Positions 46,092 through 55,072 of a stretch of 64,000 nucleotides of DNA are shown here, piece after piece. Each line of letters begins with the position of its first letter. The first letter of the stretch is position 1. Both the position numbers and the translations under genes were made by a program. This stretch comes from Nostoc commune NIES-4072 (GTDB lineage: Bacteria > Cyanobacteriota > Cyanobacteriia > Cyanobacteriales > Nostocaceae): the NCBI RefSeq assembly GCF_003113895.1, contig NZ_BDUD01000001.1:6127244-6191243 (forward strand). The letters run 5' to 3'. The notes beneath the pieces are model-generated. The model did not search any database. It was not told the DNA's origin and was given only the letters and a program-made list of their open reading frames with translations.

Positions 46092-46973
46092 TTAATCAGG
46101 CAAATCAGCAGCATTCTGGATATTTTTTAATATTAAGTCAGGGCTACTACGTTTAATTAAACCAGTTAGCACTTTACCAGGGCCAATTTCTATTACTTGC
46201 TGAATGCCGTTGGCTGGTAATTGTAGAGAAATTTCTCGCCATCTTACAGAACCAGTCATTTGTTTATTCAGACGCTGCTTTAAAATCTCAGCATCAATAG
46301 AGGCAATTGGTTCTACATTAGACAACACTGGTACAGTAGCTGGCTGAAATTCCACAGATTCTAAAATATCTTGAAATTCCGCAGCTGCTGGTGCTATTAA
46401 ATGTGAATGAAATGCTCCAGAAACTTTTAAGGGAATAGCACGCTTTGCTTTAACTTGAGTCATTACCGCTTGAACAGCCTCAGTCGTGCCTGAAATTACT
46501 ACCTGAGCCGAACTATTATCATTTGCTATCACCACATCAGGCGTTTGAGCAATGACTTTTTCTAACTGTTCGCAATCAAAATTCATCAAAGCTGCCATCA
46601 TCCCACCGACGGCATTATCCATGAGTTCTGCACGGCGCTTTACAAGATATAAACCAGCTGACCATTCAAAGACACCCGCTACATAAAGGGCAGAATATTC
46701 TCCCAAACTGTGACCAGCAACTAAATCTGGCTGGTGTCCTCGTTCCCGGAGAAGGTCAGCAAGAATACTTTCTATCACATAAAGACTTGGCTGAGTGTAT
46801 AGTGTCTGTGATAACTTTTCTTCTTGGTTTTGACAGATTTCAGTTACAGACCAGCCCAAAATCTCCTCAGCTTTAGCAAGCTTATCTTTAGCAGATGGTA
46901 TATCTAATAAATCCATTCCCATTCCCAGCGTTTGGGAACCTTGTCCGGGAAACACCCATGCAGTTTTAGTCAT
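46092..46973 (-). CDS. fabD: Malonyl-CoA:ACP transacylase FabD
   Basis: FabD loads malonyl groups onto acyl carrier protein for fatty acid synthesis. The 293-residue protein begins MTKTAWVFPGQGSQTLGMGM. It has the nucleophile elbow GHSLGEYSALYVAG, the carboxylate-binding Arg in VKRRAELM, and the catalytic His in SGAFHSHLIAPA. It is the third gene of a minus-strand plsX-fabH-fabD series, 204 bp after fabH; heptamer repeats fill the gap. All key residues are present. Confidence 0.97.
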   Translation of the reverse strand: MTKTAWVFPGQGSQTLGMGMDLLDIPSAKDKLAKAEEILGWSVTEICQNQEEKLSQTLYTQPSLYVIESILADLLRERGHQPDLVAGHSLGEYSALYVAGVFEWSAGLYLVKRRAELMDNAVGGMMAALMNFDCEQLEKVIAQTPDVVIANDNSSAQVVISGTTEAVQAVMTQVKAKRAIPLKVSGAFHSHLIAPAAAEFQDILESVEFQPATVPVLSNVEPIASIDAEILKQRLNKQMTGSVRWREISLQLPANGIQQVIEIGPGKVLTGLIKRSSPDLILKNIQNAADLPD

Positions 46974-47060
46974 TGGTCAATAGTCATTGGTCATTGGTCA
47001 TTAGCTGGGGACTGGGGACTGGGGACTGGGGACTGGAGAGTAGGGACTGGAGAGTAGGGA
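46974..47060. repeat. Heptamer repeats between fabH and fabD
   Basis: GTCATTG/GTCAATA units (46970-47003) are followed by five GGGGACT units and GGAGAGTAG-like units. More repeat-like TCCCCTTGTCC units follow at 47110-47145. Confidence 0.85.
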
Positions 47061-47177
47061 GTGCAGGGGGGACAAAGTAACTTGAGTGATGATAACTTGC
47101 AACAAGTCTTTCTCCTTGTCCCCTTGTCCCCTTGTCCTCTTATCCATAACCAGTCCCCAATACCCAGTCCTCAGTCC

Positions 47178-48170
47178 CTATCTTCCCCATTGAAAAATTG
47201 CCGCACCCCAGGTAAGACCGGCACCAAAGCCGGATGCAGCAATGATGTCATTGGGTTTAATTTTACCTTCCCGCACTGCTTCATTTAAAGCTAAGGGAAT
47301 GGAAGCAGCAGAGGTATTGCCGTACTTGGCAAGATTACTTATAATTTTATGTTCTGGGACATTCAGCCGTTGAGCAACAGCATCAATAATTCGCTGATTG
47401 GCTTGATGCAATAGCAGCCAATCTATTTGATCAACACTGAGGTTAGCTTGAAATAAGGCTTTATCAATGATTTCTGGCACTTTTTGCACAGCAAAGCGGT
47501 AGACTTCTTTGCCGTTCATAGTAATCGGTTGGTAAGCACCTTTGGTGATATTGACACCAGTGAGGAGTTCTTGGGAAGCGCCTGCATAAGCAAGATTGAG
47601 GTGATGGTTTTGAGTACCATCACTTTTAAGGGCAAATCCTAATAAGCGATCGCTTTTGTCAGCTTGCAATACTACTGCCCCTGCACCATCACCAAACAAT
47701 ACGCAAGTGCGCCGATCTTCCCAATCTACCCAGCGAGAGAGGATATCTGCCCCAATCAACAGTACGTTTTTATAAACACCTGTTCTAATGTATTGGGCTG
47801 CTGTAACGAGACCAAATACAAAGCCAGAGCAGGCTGCTGTCAAGTCAAAAGCTACTGCATTGGTGGCTCCCAATTGCGCCTGTACTTGACAAGCACTACC
47901 AAATAAATCATCAGGGGTGGAAGTTGCTAGCAGAATTAGGTCTAGGTCTTCTGGTTTAATTCCCGAAGCTGCGATCGCCTGACTGCTGGCGGCAGTAGCT
48001 AGCACACTCAAGGACTCAGATGGCAGGGCTAATCGCCGTTGACGAATTCCAGTTCTTGTAGTTATCCACTCATCTGATGTTTCAACTACTTCACTCAATG
48101 TCTGGTTATGTAGGGAAGTTGCTGGCACTGCCGAGCCACTTCCGGTAATTGCTACGCCTAAATTTTGCAC
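47178..48170 (-). CDS. fabH: 3-oxoacyl-ACP synthase III FabH
   Basis: FabH condenses acetyl-CoA with malonyl-ACP to start fatty acid chains. The 330-residue protein carries the full thiolase-fold triad: Cys in FDLTAACSGFVFGL (about residue 114), His in WLLLHQANQRIID, and Asn in NLAKYGNTSAASIPLAL. The N-terminus ITGSGSAVPATSLHN ... DEWITTRTGIRQRR is standard. It lies between plsX and fabD on the minus strand, with a 162-bp repeat-filled gap to plsX. Intact. Confidence 0.97.
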   Translation of the reverse strand: MQNLGVAITGSGSAVPATSLHNQTLSEVVETSDEWITTRTGIRQRRLALPSESLSVLATAASSQAIAASGIKPEDLDLILLATSTPDDLFGSACQVQAQLGATNAVAFDLTAACSGFVFGLVTAAQYIRTGVYKNVLLIGADILSRWVDWEDRRTCVLFGDGAGAVVLQADKSDRLLGFALKSDGTQNHHLNLAYAGASQELLTGVNITKGAYQPITMNGKEVYRFAVQKVPEIIDKALFQANLSVDQIDWLLLHQANQRIIDAVAQRLNVPEHKIISNLAKYGNTSAASIPLALNEAVREGKIKPNDIIAASGFGAGLTWGAAIFQWGR

Positions 48171-48194
48171 TCCTAATCTCCCAAGCTATCAGCT

Positions 48195-48332
48195 TTTTGT
48201 CTCTTGTCTTTTATCAGTTGTCTTTTATCAGTTGTCATTGGTCATTTGTCCTTTGCCAGTTGTCCTTTGTCCTTTGCAAATGACTAATGACCAATGACTA
48301 ATGACTTATGACTTATGACTTATGACCAATGA
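48195..48332. repeat. Heptamer-like repeats between plsX and fabH
   Basis: TTGTCTTTTATCAG and TTGTCCTTTGCCAG units (48200-48275) are followed by complementary ATGACTA/ATGACTT units (48280-48330). The two halves can pair imperfectly. Confidence 0.85.
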
Positions 48333-49355
48333 CTAACCGCTTTCGCGCTCTAGGATATATTGGGACTGAATGCGTTGTAGCACCTGGTTGTCAACAGCTT
48401 CTTTTGCCATGCGAATTGCATTAAAAATTGAAGGAGCTTGTGAGCTACCGTGACCGATAAAACAGACTCCGGCCACGCCTAGCAGTAAAGCGCCACCGTG
48501 TTCTGCGTGATCCATGCGCTGCTTAATCCGCTTCAGGTTTGGTTTTAAGAGTGCTGAACCGATTTGACCGTGTAATCCTTGAGGTAATTCTTCCCGCAGA
48601 ATTTGCAGAATCACTTCTCCGACGGCTTCGGCAAATTTTAATAATACATTGCCCACAAAGCCATCGCAGACAATCACATCAAAGCGACCGGAAAGCACAT
48701 CACGCCCTTCGGCATTGCCAATAAAATTAATTTGAGAATTTTCGCGTAGTAGTTGGTGAGCGCGGACAGATGCATCATTGCCTTTAGAGTCTTCTTCACC
48801 GATATTCAGCAAACCTACCTTCGGTTCAGTTGTACCTAAAACATATTGACTGTAAGCCGATCCCATGACGGCAAACTGCTCTAAAAACTTCGGACGGCAA
48901 TCTACATTCGCGCCGACATCAAGTACTAACACTGGCTTACCAGCAATAATCGTGGGGAAAACAGTCCCTATGGCTGGGCGGTCAATTCCTGGCAATCGTC
49001 CTAAGCGGAGCAAAGCAGATGCCATTGCTGCCCCAGAGTGACCGGCAGAAAACACGGCATCTGCTTTTTGCTGCTTGACTAAATCCATCGCCACATTGAT
49101 AGATGCCTTGCGTTTGCGTCTAACTGCATTTAAAGGCTCCTCATCCATAGCGATCGCTTCCTGTGCAGTCACGATCTCCACCTGCCCTAAATTCGTTTTT
49201 GGCGGCAAGGCAGCTTCTATTTGTTGAGGATCACCAACTAGTAATATATCTACACCCAATTCTTCCCTTGCTCGCAATGCGCCAGCAACGATTTCACCGG
49301 GTGCGTGATCCCCCCCCATTGCGTCAATTGCGATCCTTACGCGAGTCGATCCCAT
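48333..49355 (-). CDS. plsX: Phosphate acyltransferase PlsX
   Basis: PlsX converts acyl-ACP to acyl-phosphate for glycerolipid synthesis and is the first gene of the lipid cluster. The 340-residue protein begins MGSTRVRIAIDAMGGDHAPG, the family signature. The later motifs AVFSAGHSGAAMASALLRLGR, DVGANVDCRP and VCDGFVGNVLLKFAE are conserved. The ending IQSQYILERESG is normal. It is co-oriented with fabH and fabD, as in many bacteria, linking chain initiation with membrane lipid supply. Confidence 0.96.
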   Translation of the reverse strand: MGSTRVRIAIDAMGGDHAPGEIVAGALRAREELGVDILLVGDPQQIEAALPPKTNLGQVEIVTAQEAIAMDEEPLNAVRRKRKASINVAMDLVKQQKADAVFSAGHSGAAMASALLRLGRLPGIDRPAIGTVFPTIIAGKPVLVLDVGANVDCRPKFLEQFAVMGSAYSQYVLGTTEPKVGLLNIGEEDSKGNDASVRAHQLLRENSQINFIGNAEGRDVLSGRFDVIVCDGFVGNVLLKFAEAVGEVILQILREELPQGLHGQIGSALLKPNLKRIKQRMDHAEHGGALLLGVAGVCFIGHGSSQAPSIFNAIRMAKEAVDNQVLQRIQSQYILERESG

Positions 49356-49676
49356 TGCTCACAGTTTCTAGAAACCTTACAAATTTTACCAGATGGCAAA
49401 GCCCGAAAAAGCTTAACTTTCTGACTGCCAAATTATTTCTGTTACTATTGCAACAATTTTTGCTGGCAAGCTCAAGATAGCACGAATTTGGGCATTGGGG
49501 ATTGGGGATTGGGGATTGGGGATTGGGGATTGGGGATTGGGCATTGGGGATTGGGCATTGGGCATTGGGGATTGGGCATTGGGGATTGGGCATTGATTAT
49601 TCGCCTCATCTCCCTGATCTCCCTCATCTCCCTGATCTTCCCCTGCTTCCCCTGCTTCCCCTGCTCCCCCTACTCC
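49356..49676. repeat. Heptamer and G-rich repeats between pepA and plsX
   Basis: A 321-bp spacer. Bases 49491-49596 are about 15 units of GGGATTG/GGCATTG. Bases 49604-49676 are CTCCCTGAT, CTTCCCCTG and TACTCCC units that run right up to, and into, the 3' end of pepA. Confidence 0.93.
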
Positions 49677-51158
49677 CTACTCCCCACTCCCTTCTACCCA
49701 ATTAACTAGCGTCCGAACGCCGTAGCCGGTTGCTCCTGCCCCGTTGTAGCCATTTTCTTTATCTGTCCACACTGGGCCAGCAATATCTAAGTGCGCCCAA
49801 GGTGTATCTTTGACGAATTGCTTAAGGAAAAGGGCGGCGGTAATAGAACCACCTGGACGCGGGCCAGTATTTTTCATGTCCGCAATGCCAGACTTTAGCC
49901 CTTCAAAATATTTTTCTTCCATTGGCATCCGCCAAATCTTTTCTCCTGAAGTTTGGGCAGCTTTCTCTAATTGAGAAGCTACAGCATCATCAGGAGTGTA
50001 CAAACCAGCAATATCCTCACCCAAGGCTATGACGTTAGCGCCGGTTAGGGTGGCTAAATCCACGATCGCATCTAATCCCAATTTGTCGGCAAACACCAAG
50101 GCATCTGCTAGGGTCAAACGTCCTTCAGCGTCGGTGTTGTTCACTTCGATTGTTTTGCCGTTTGATGCTGTAAGAATGTCTCCAGGGTGCATGGCGCGAC
50201 CGCTAATCATGTTTTCAGCCACCGCCGAGATGAAGTGAACCTCAACATCTGGCTTAATTTGAGCAATTGCTTTTGCCGCGCCCAAAGTAGCAGCTGCACC
50301 CCCCATATCCATTTTCATGGTTTCGATGCCGCTACCTGCACCTTTAATGTTGAGTCCGCCGGAATCGAAGGTTACACCTTTGCCAATTATTGCTAGTTTC
50401 TTTTTGGGTGTACCTTCTGGCTTGTAAGTCAGATGAATAAATTTAGGTGGCAACTCGGAAGCTTGGGCTACTCCCAAAAAAGCACCCATGCCCAACTTTT
50501 CACAGTCTTCTTTTTCCAGAATTTCTACTTGTAAACCGTGGTCTTTAGCGATCGCTTGAGCAGTTTGGGCTAAAGTAATTGGTGTTACTGCATTAGCTGG
50601 TGCTGCTACTAACTCTCGGGCCAAGTTTACGCCTGACACAATTTGATTGGCGCGGGTGATGGCTGCTTCTTGTCCACTGAATCCTAGTAATTCTACGGTT
50701 TCTATTTGTGAACCTTTATCTTCTGGTTCTGATTTAAAGCGATTATCTTGGTAAAGTGCCAATTCTATACCTTCTGCGATCGCTTGGGCGCTTGCGGCTG
50801 GATCGTTATTCCACAATGGGAAATTAAATCCCAAAATTTTGCTTTTTTGCTTTTTTGCCACTCTAGCTACAGCAGCAGCAGCGCGTCGCAAAGTGTCGAG
50901 TTTTAGTGCATCTGGTTTACCTAAGCCTACCAAAATCAATTTCCGCACTGGGCTACCAGGATTCACACGCGTGAAGATGGTACTGTTGGCTTTACCTTTA
51001 AATTCTTCTTCAGCAATTAGTTCTTTTAATACCCCGGAAAACTTTTGATCTAAAGTTGCCAATTCTCCAGTTAACTCTACTGCATCTTCAAATAATCCAA
51101 TTGCCAAACTATCGCCTGCCCACTCTAGCAAAGGCTGATCACTAAGTTGAATTGTCAT
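49677..51158 (-). CDS. pepA: Leucyl aminopeptidase (M17)
   Basis: A cytosolic two-metal aminopeptidase that removes N-terminal residues from peptides. The 493-residue protein has an N-terminal macro-like domain and the C-terminal M17 catalytic domain. The metal and active-site motifs are [23 protein letters not shown] and [24 protein letters not shown] is the family signature, containing the conserved Asp, Glu and Arg. The C-terminus [10 protein letters not shown] is encoded by TACTCCC-type repeat sequence, so the end of the protein seems to have been rewritten by the adjacent repeat array. The ATG at 51158 ([13 protein letters not shown]) is the clear start. Confidence 0.96.
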   Translation of the reverse strand: MTIQLSDQPLLEWAGDSLAIGLFEDAVELTGELATLDQKFSGVLKELIAEEEFKGKANSTIFTRVNPGSPVRKLILVGLGKPDALKLDTLRRAAAAVARVAKKQKSKILGFNFPLWNNDPAASAQAIAEGIELALYQDNRFKSEPEDKGSQIETVELLGFSGQEAAITRANQIVSGVNLARELVAAPANAVTPITLAQTAQAIAKDHGLQVEILEKEDCEKLGMGAFLGVAQASELPPKFIHLTYKPEGTPKKKLAIIGKGVTFDSGGLNIKGAGSGIETMKMDMGGAAATLGAAKAIAQIKPDVEVHFISAVAENMISGRAMHPGDILTASNGKTIEVNNTDAEGRLTLADALVFADKLGLDAIVDLATLTGANVIALGEDIAGLYTPDDAVASQLEKAAQTSGEKIWRMPMEEKYFEGLKSGIADMKNTGPRPGGSITAALFLKQFVKDTPWAHLDIAGPVWTDKENGYNGAGATGYGVRTLVNWVEGSGE

Positions 51159-51588
51159 GTTGGGATTTTGTGTAAATATTCCTTCTTGTACCAGTATTGC
51201 TCAAATTTCTTGTTTCATCATGTGAGGGCATTGAAAGCAGGAGTTACGATTCTCAGCTTTTGGTGGTGTTTGGCGTGTGGCGTTTGCTTTTGATCCATTG
51301 AGATAAGCCATTTTATTGGTTGCAGGTGACAAATCCGGTATTAGCCAAAAACTTTTTTACAAACACTTAATTCAAAAGGCTGATGCACGCTACAAGAGTC
51401 ATCTTAAAAAATTAAAAGAGGAAGGATAAGAAGAATGGGTAAAAGCCTAAGAGAAAAAATTAAAGAACAGCCAATAGAAAGCCAAATAAAAATTTAAAGC
51501 CGCGCTCAGGAATTAATAGCTCAGGAATTAACTAGGCAAAAACTTAGACTAGATAAAAGGAAAAGGTTTAAAAAAAGAGAGGTAGTTA

Positions 51589-51742
51589 TATAGGATTACT
51601 ATTTGATTTTTGAACGAAATTAAGTATTGTAGAGTGTGTTAGAACGGAGTTCGTAACGCACTATGAACACGAGTTTGATGCCGTACTCTCTGTGCTAACA
51701 CATCCTACGTATATTTTCTCCAAATCAAACCGGATTCCTATA
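51589..51742. mobile_element. MITE-like element, copy A
   Basis: The ends TATAGGATTACTATTTGATT and AAATCAAACCGGATTCCTATA are imperfect terminal inverted repeats bounded by TA. The interior carries GTGTGTTAGAACGGAGTTCG and GTGCTAACACATCCTACGTA. No open frame. Probably moved by a TA-targeting (IS630/Tc1-type) transposase encoded elsewhere; that is inference. Confidence 0.7.
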
Positions 51743-51857
51743 TTTGGAAAAAAAATGATGATAGAGCATTAATTTAGTAAAACACTAGAAAAGCCTGCCA
51801 AACTTCAATGGCTTGGCAGTCTTTAAAGTTATTAAAAATGGCTAGTTTTGTGTCTGA

Positions 51858-52016
51858 TATAGGAATCATATTTGATTTTTGAACAAAATTAGTGTGTTAG
51901 TATTGTAGGGTGTGTTAGAACGCAGTTCGTAACGCACCAAACCCTTGATGATGGTGCGTTACGCTGTCGCTAACACACCCTACGTATCTTTTCATAAATC
52001 AAATACTAGTCCTATA
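51858..52016. mobile_element. MITE-like element, copy B
   Basis: About 80 percent like copy A by eye, in the same orientation 116 bp away. The ends are TATAGGAATCATATTTGATT and AAATCAAATACTAGTCCTATA. The inner arms GTGTGTTAGAACGCAGTTCG and CGCTAACACACCCTACGTAT are again complementary in part. Confidence 0.7.
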
Positions 52017-52053
52017 CTAGTGAACTTTGCTTATAACTCCACTTTTTAATGCT

Positions 52054-53220
52054 CTATGCCGCAATTTTATTTTTGTCAATATCAAATTTGCTGGTGATCG
52101 CCTCTATTATTCTTTGTTCAGCTGGTGTAATCTTATTGTCAAGCTGGGCAATTTTGTAACACTGAGCCAGCAATGGTATAGCAAAATCACGATTCAGTTG
52201 ATTGAGTAGTATATCCAAACACTTAAGTGATTTGATATTTTGGGCAATGGTATCCAACGAGTTATGACTGAGATTTACAGCTTGTAATTCTGGCAAAATT
52301 TCTTCCCAAGTCTTCTCTGGATGACTAGCGAGGATCATGTGAACTAAAATTTGATCCATGAGGGCTTGTTGAGCGATCGCAGTTTCTAAATACTTTTCAC
52401 TCTCTGCTTTTAATGTTACTAGTGTCTGTGGCGATGAGAACGAATTTGATTCCTCTAGCTTGGCTTCGTAAAATCGACAAGCAGCATACCCCAATGAATA
52501 AATCATCGTCGCATTTGAACTAGCTCCAATTACCGCACCCGCCAAGGGTATATTTCGCAGCAAGCCTAATCCCGCAGCTTTCAATAGACGACCTCCACCC
52601 AAGCCTAGACCAAAAATTGCCAAAATTTCACCTTTACGCGCAGGATCTTTTAAATCTAGCCCGTAGACAGATGCAATCTGATAAAGCATTTCTGACTGAA
52701 TTTTGGTTGTGGCTGTTAAATCAATTGCCAACAATGCAACTGCTAATCCTGGCAAAACACTTGTTGCTAGTCCAACTGTGCCTGCTTGAGTTGCTTTTTC
52801 CACCATGATTCGGTGAGCAATCTGGCTAGCTGATTCATTTGGATACTGTTGTTTGAGCTTGTTTACCGCAACTTCTGCTTTTTCCAAATCAACAGCGTCA
52901 GTAGTACCAATTAGCCAATTTAGATTTAATACTCCAGATAGCTTTCTAATCAACCAATTTTCGTTGAGGCGATTCACAAATTGACCGCTACTTTGAGTTG
53001 TTTGCTCAATAAACTTGTGTGTTTCTTTCGCTGTCGTTTCTCCCACCTCTACTGCTGTGTCTAAAACTGCTTTGCCAGTCTCAGCAACAGTTTTAATAAA
53101 AAACTCTACTATAGACGGTTCATTTTCTACTGATGATTGAGCCTGGATTTGTACTTCTGAAGTTTCTCTGGGTGAATTAACTGATTTATTCACTTCTATT
53201 TCTTGTGGTTTGTCTGCCAT
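52054..53220 (-). CDS. EcsC family protein
   Basis: A 388-residue protein of the EcsC type. The N-terminal 60 residues are acidic and disordered, followed by helices rich in Thr/Glu. The EcsC-like core contains the pattern RIMVEKATQAGTVGLATSVLPG, an alanine/leucine helix (LAVALLAIDLTATTKIQ) and LPGLG-like glycine segments (EILAIFGLGLGGGRLLKAAGLG). The C-terminal 45 residues (AQLDNKITPAEQRIIEAITS) resemble a TerB-like helical domain. EcsC proteins are poorly characterised and were first linked to an ABC transporter operon in Bacillus. No transporter is adjacent here. It is the last intact gene before a broken toxin-antitoxin locus. Confidence 0.8.
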   Translation of the reverse strand: MADKPQEIEVNKSVNSPRETSEVQIQAQSSVENEPSIVEFFIKTVAETGKAVLDTAVEVGETTAKETHKFIEQTTQSSGQFVNRLNENWLIRKLSGVLNLNWLIGTTDAVDLEKAEVAVNKLKQQYPNESASQIAHRIMVEKATQAGTVGLATSVLPGLAVALLAIDLTATTKIQSEMLYQIASVYGLDLKDPARKGEILAIFGLGLGGGRLLKAAGLGLLRNIPLAGAVIGASSNATMIYSLGYAACRFYEAKLEESNSFSSPQTLVTLKAESEKYLETAIAQQALMDQILVHMILASHPEKTWEEILPELQAVNLSHNSLDTIAQNIKSLKCLDILLNQLNRDFAIPLLAQCYKIAQLDNKITPAEQRIIEAITSKFDIDKNKIAA

Positions 53221-53313
53221 TGCTTGACACCATCTTGTAAAGCCTCTCTTTTGGTTATAGCGAAATTATGAGCGGCTCTACATCCCTCTATAAACGTAAA
53301 TATCAGTTTCAGA

Positions 53314-53807
53314 TTAACTATTTTCTTTTCTGAATAACTGTCTTAATCCATCAACAATAGGAACATATTGCTCAGGGGTGAGTGTTCCCAAATACGCCAA
53401 AACTCGATTTATATCTAATCCCCGCGTTTGATCTAGTAAGACAATGGAAGACAGAGACAAACCACCAGCACCACACCAGCTAACAAACGCGGATATAAGC
53501 TGGGATTATTAAACCAATTCGCAATTCGCAATGGGCTAACGCCCCGCTCCGCTAACGCAATTCGCAATTACGTTTTGTGACGGAGATTTAGACCCCGACA
53601 CAAAACGTGCTGCCTATCTTGCTGGGGACTTAAACCCCCAAAGTTCGTTAAAGGTGCAATCATTAGCATTGGATAGCGGACTTCTCGCCAAGGTATACCG
53701 ACCACTATAGCAGGTCGAGTTCCTTGCTGTTCACGTCCTCTAGGAGTACTAGTAGGCAAATTTACTATAACTACGTCCCCACATTCAAGCAAATCAGCTT
53801 GGAGCAT
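53314..53807 (-). pseudogene. PemK/MazF-type toxin gene, interrupted
   Basis: The minus-strand frame starting at the ATG at 53807 reads MLQADLLECGDVVIVNLPTS, then a segment ending RPAIVVGIPWREVRYP and MLMIAPLT. This is the N-terminal half of a PemK/MazF endoribonuclease. It then runs into the 146-bp element (53652-53507). Beyond the element, NNPSLYPRLLAG continues the family sequence. A frameshift follows in a GTGGTGCTGGTGG tract, after which LSSIVLLDQTRGLDINRVLA ... EQYVPIVDGLRQLF resumes in another frame and stops at 53314. Removing the element and the shift would restore a normal toxin of about 115 residues. It is clearly inactive as it stands. Confidence 0.85.
53507..53652. mobile_element. 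146-bp non-autonomous element, copy 2
   Basis: Differs from 45422-45567 at one base (GACGGAGATT for GACGGGGATT). It carries the same TTAAA at both ends and the same two hairpins. Here it splits a PemK/MazF toxin gene, in the same plus-strand orientation as copy 1. Confidence 0.82.
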
Positions 53808-54025
53808 TCTTGCCACCAACAACTTTTAGCCCAACTCCAGGGATATATTCTAATGGCTTGCCTTTTGGCTGTCCTTGGGAACCCCAATCATAAGAGTCTT
53901 CTGGAAATAAATTTCCTTCGCTTTGATTAATTTCGTCATTTAATAATTGCCACAGTTGATGTTTTTCTTCTAAAGGAAGGTTAGCAATGGCATCTAGAAG
54001 TCAGTTTGACAGTTGTTGTGGTCAT
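53794..54025 (-). pseudogene. Antitoxin partner of the PemK/MazF remnant, frameshifted
   Basis: The frame ending at 53794 reads LDAIANLPLEEKHQLWQLLN and continues to EDSYDWGSQGQPKGKPLEYI and VGGKNAPS. This is the pattern of cyanobacterial antitoxins encoded before PemK toxins. The natural start, ATG at 54025 (MTTTTVKLT), is in another frame, so a one-base shift near 53998 separates it from the rest. The end overlaps the toxin start by 14 bp, as expected for such a pair. Confidence 0.7.
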
Positions 54026-54082
54026 AGTGGGTTTTGAGTTTGTTTAATTAATTTTTATTTGATGCGATCGCGCCTCACCCTA

Positions 54083-54907
54083 TCATCTCACTTCTAGCCC
54101 CCTACCTATATCAGCATTACTTTCTAAAAAGTCGTTATCCTTAAGAATTTCGTAGAGATTAATATCTTCTTCTAGCAAGCAAGCGTGTCCACAATGGGGC
54201 AATACTACAATTTTGGTATTTGGTAAGATATTCCCTATCCGCTTTACTTCAGTTACAGAAGGTAAAAGGCGATCGCTACCACCAGCAATCAGCAAAACTG
54301 GTTGAGTTAAGCAACCTAGCTGTTCGTTATCAATCTCAAATTCTCGCAGTAAAGACAACCGCCAAAGAACGGTTTCTGGCGGCACAGAACGCATAGTTTT
54401 CAGCAGTTCATGGCGATCGCTCCGAGAAATGCGTGGCAAAGATGCTATAAATGGCAACAATCCCAGTGCGCCAACATCATACAATTCTGATGGCACTAAG
54501 TAAGTTATTTGCGATGCCCAATTCAACCAAGGGCGAAGACGAAAGGACGAAGCTGGGTTAATTAAGATAATTCGCTTAAATAAATGCGGTGTTTGAATCG
54601 CTACTTTCATTGCCAAGCAACCACCAAAGGATTCACCACACAGGTAAACTGCCCTTTGAGAGCTTTTTTCTAATTCGGCGTAGATTAAGTCCAATACACT
54701 TTTCGCTAACACATCCCAAGTGTTAAGGTCTTTGCGTGGGATCGCTAAACAACGGACATCAAAGCCAGTTTCTAATCCAGCCGTTTGCGATCGCAATAGT
54801 TGACCAGTTCCATCCATTCCTGGCAAATATACTAACAGGGGATACTCTGGCTTGACTCGTTTAGGAGTTAGAAAACAAGGATTTAGCTCAACTTCTTGGA
54901 TAGTCAT
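54083..54907 (-). CDS. Alpha/beta hydrolase related to phytyl ester synthase
   Basis: A 274-residue alpha/beta hydrolase. The N-terminal segment PLLVYLPGMDGTGQLLRSQT then FDVRCLAIP and the nucleophile elbow CGESFGGCLAMKVA (Ser in GxSxG) are very similar to the esterase half of plant phytyl ester synthases (which read LPGIDGTG...FEVRCLHIP...GDSFGGCLAL). A late Asp in AGGSDRLLPS and a His in LPHCGHACLLEE complete the triad. No signal peptide. The next gene on the strand upstream (55073) is an acyltransferase, the second half of the plant fusion. A role in acyl-ester or prenyl-lipid metabolism is inferred. Confidence 0.82.
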   Translation of the reverse strand: MTIQEVELNPCFLTPKRVKPEYPLLVYLPGMDGTGQLLRSQTAGLETGFDVRCLAIPRKDLNTWDVLAKSVLDLIYAELEKSSQRAVYLCGESFGGCLAMKVAIQTPHLFKRIILINPASSFRLRPWLNWASQITYLVPSELYDVGALGLLPFIASLPRISRSDRHELLKTMRSVPPETVLWRLSLLREFEIDNEQLGCLTQPVLLIAGGSDRLLPSVTEVKRIGNILPNTKIVVLPHCGHACLLEEDINLYEILKDNDFLESNADIGRGLEVR

Positions 54908-54945
54908 TTGTCATTGGTCATTGGTCATTGGTCATTAATCAATGG
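54905..54945. repeat. GTCATTG heptamer repeats
   Basis: Five copies of GTCATTG/GTCATTA start at the ATG of the hydrolase gene and extend upstream. Confidence 0.75.
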
Positions 54946-55072
54946 TATAAAACTTTTGGATTGCTAATTGTTGCTGTTACGAGCTTCGGACTTTTGAGAA
55001 AAAATAAAAAAGGCTTGGGAACAAGCTAAATGTTAGTCGTGAAGACAATCCAAAATTTAAAATCGAATGGCT

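Larger units (their letters stand above)
51159..52053. other. Gene-free region with two MITE-like elements
   Basis: 895 bp. Short peptides readable at 51380-51500 (for example KADARYKSHLKKLKEEG and MGKSLREKIKEQPIESQIKI) look like decayed ends of unknown genes. The rest is mainly the two related elements listed next. Confidence 0.65.

Noticed and set aside
51380..51500. Small genes in the pepA-EcsC spacer
   Set aside because: Only fragments of 17-20 codons with no supporting features; likely decayed ends.
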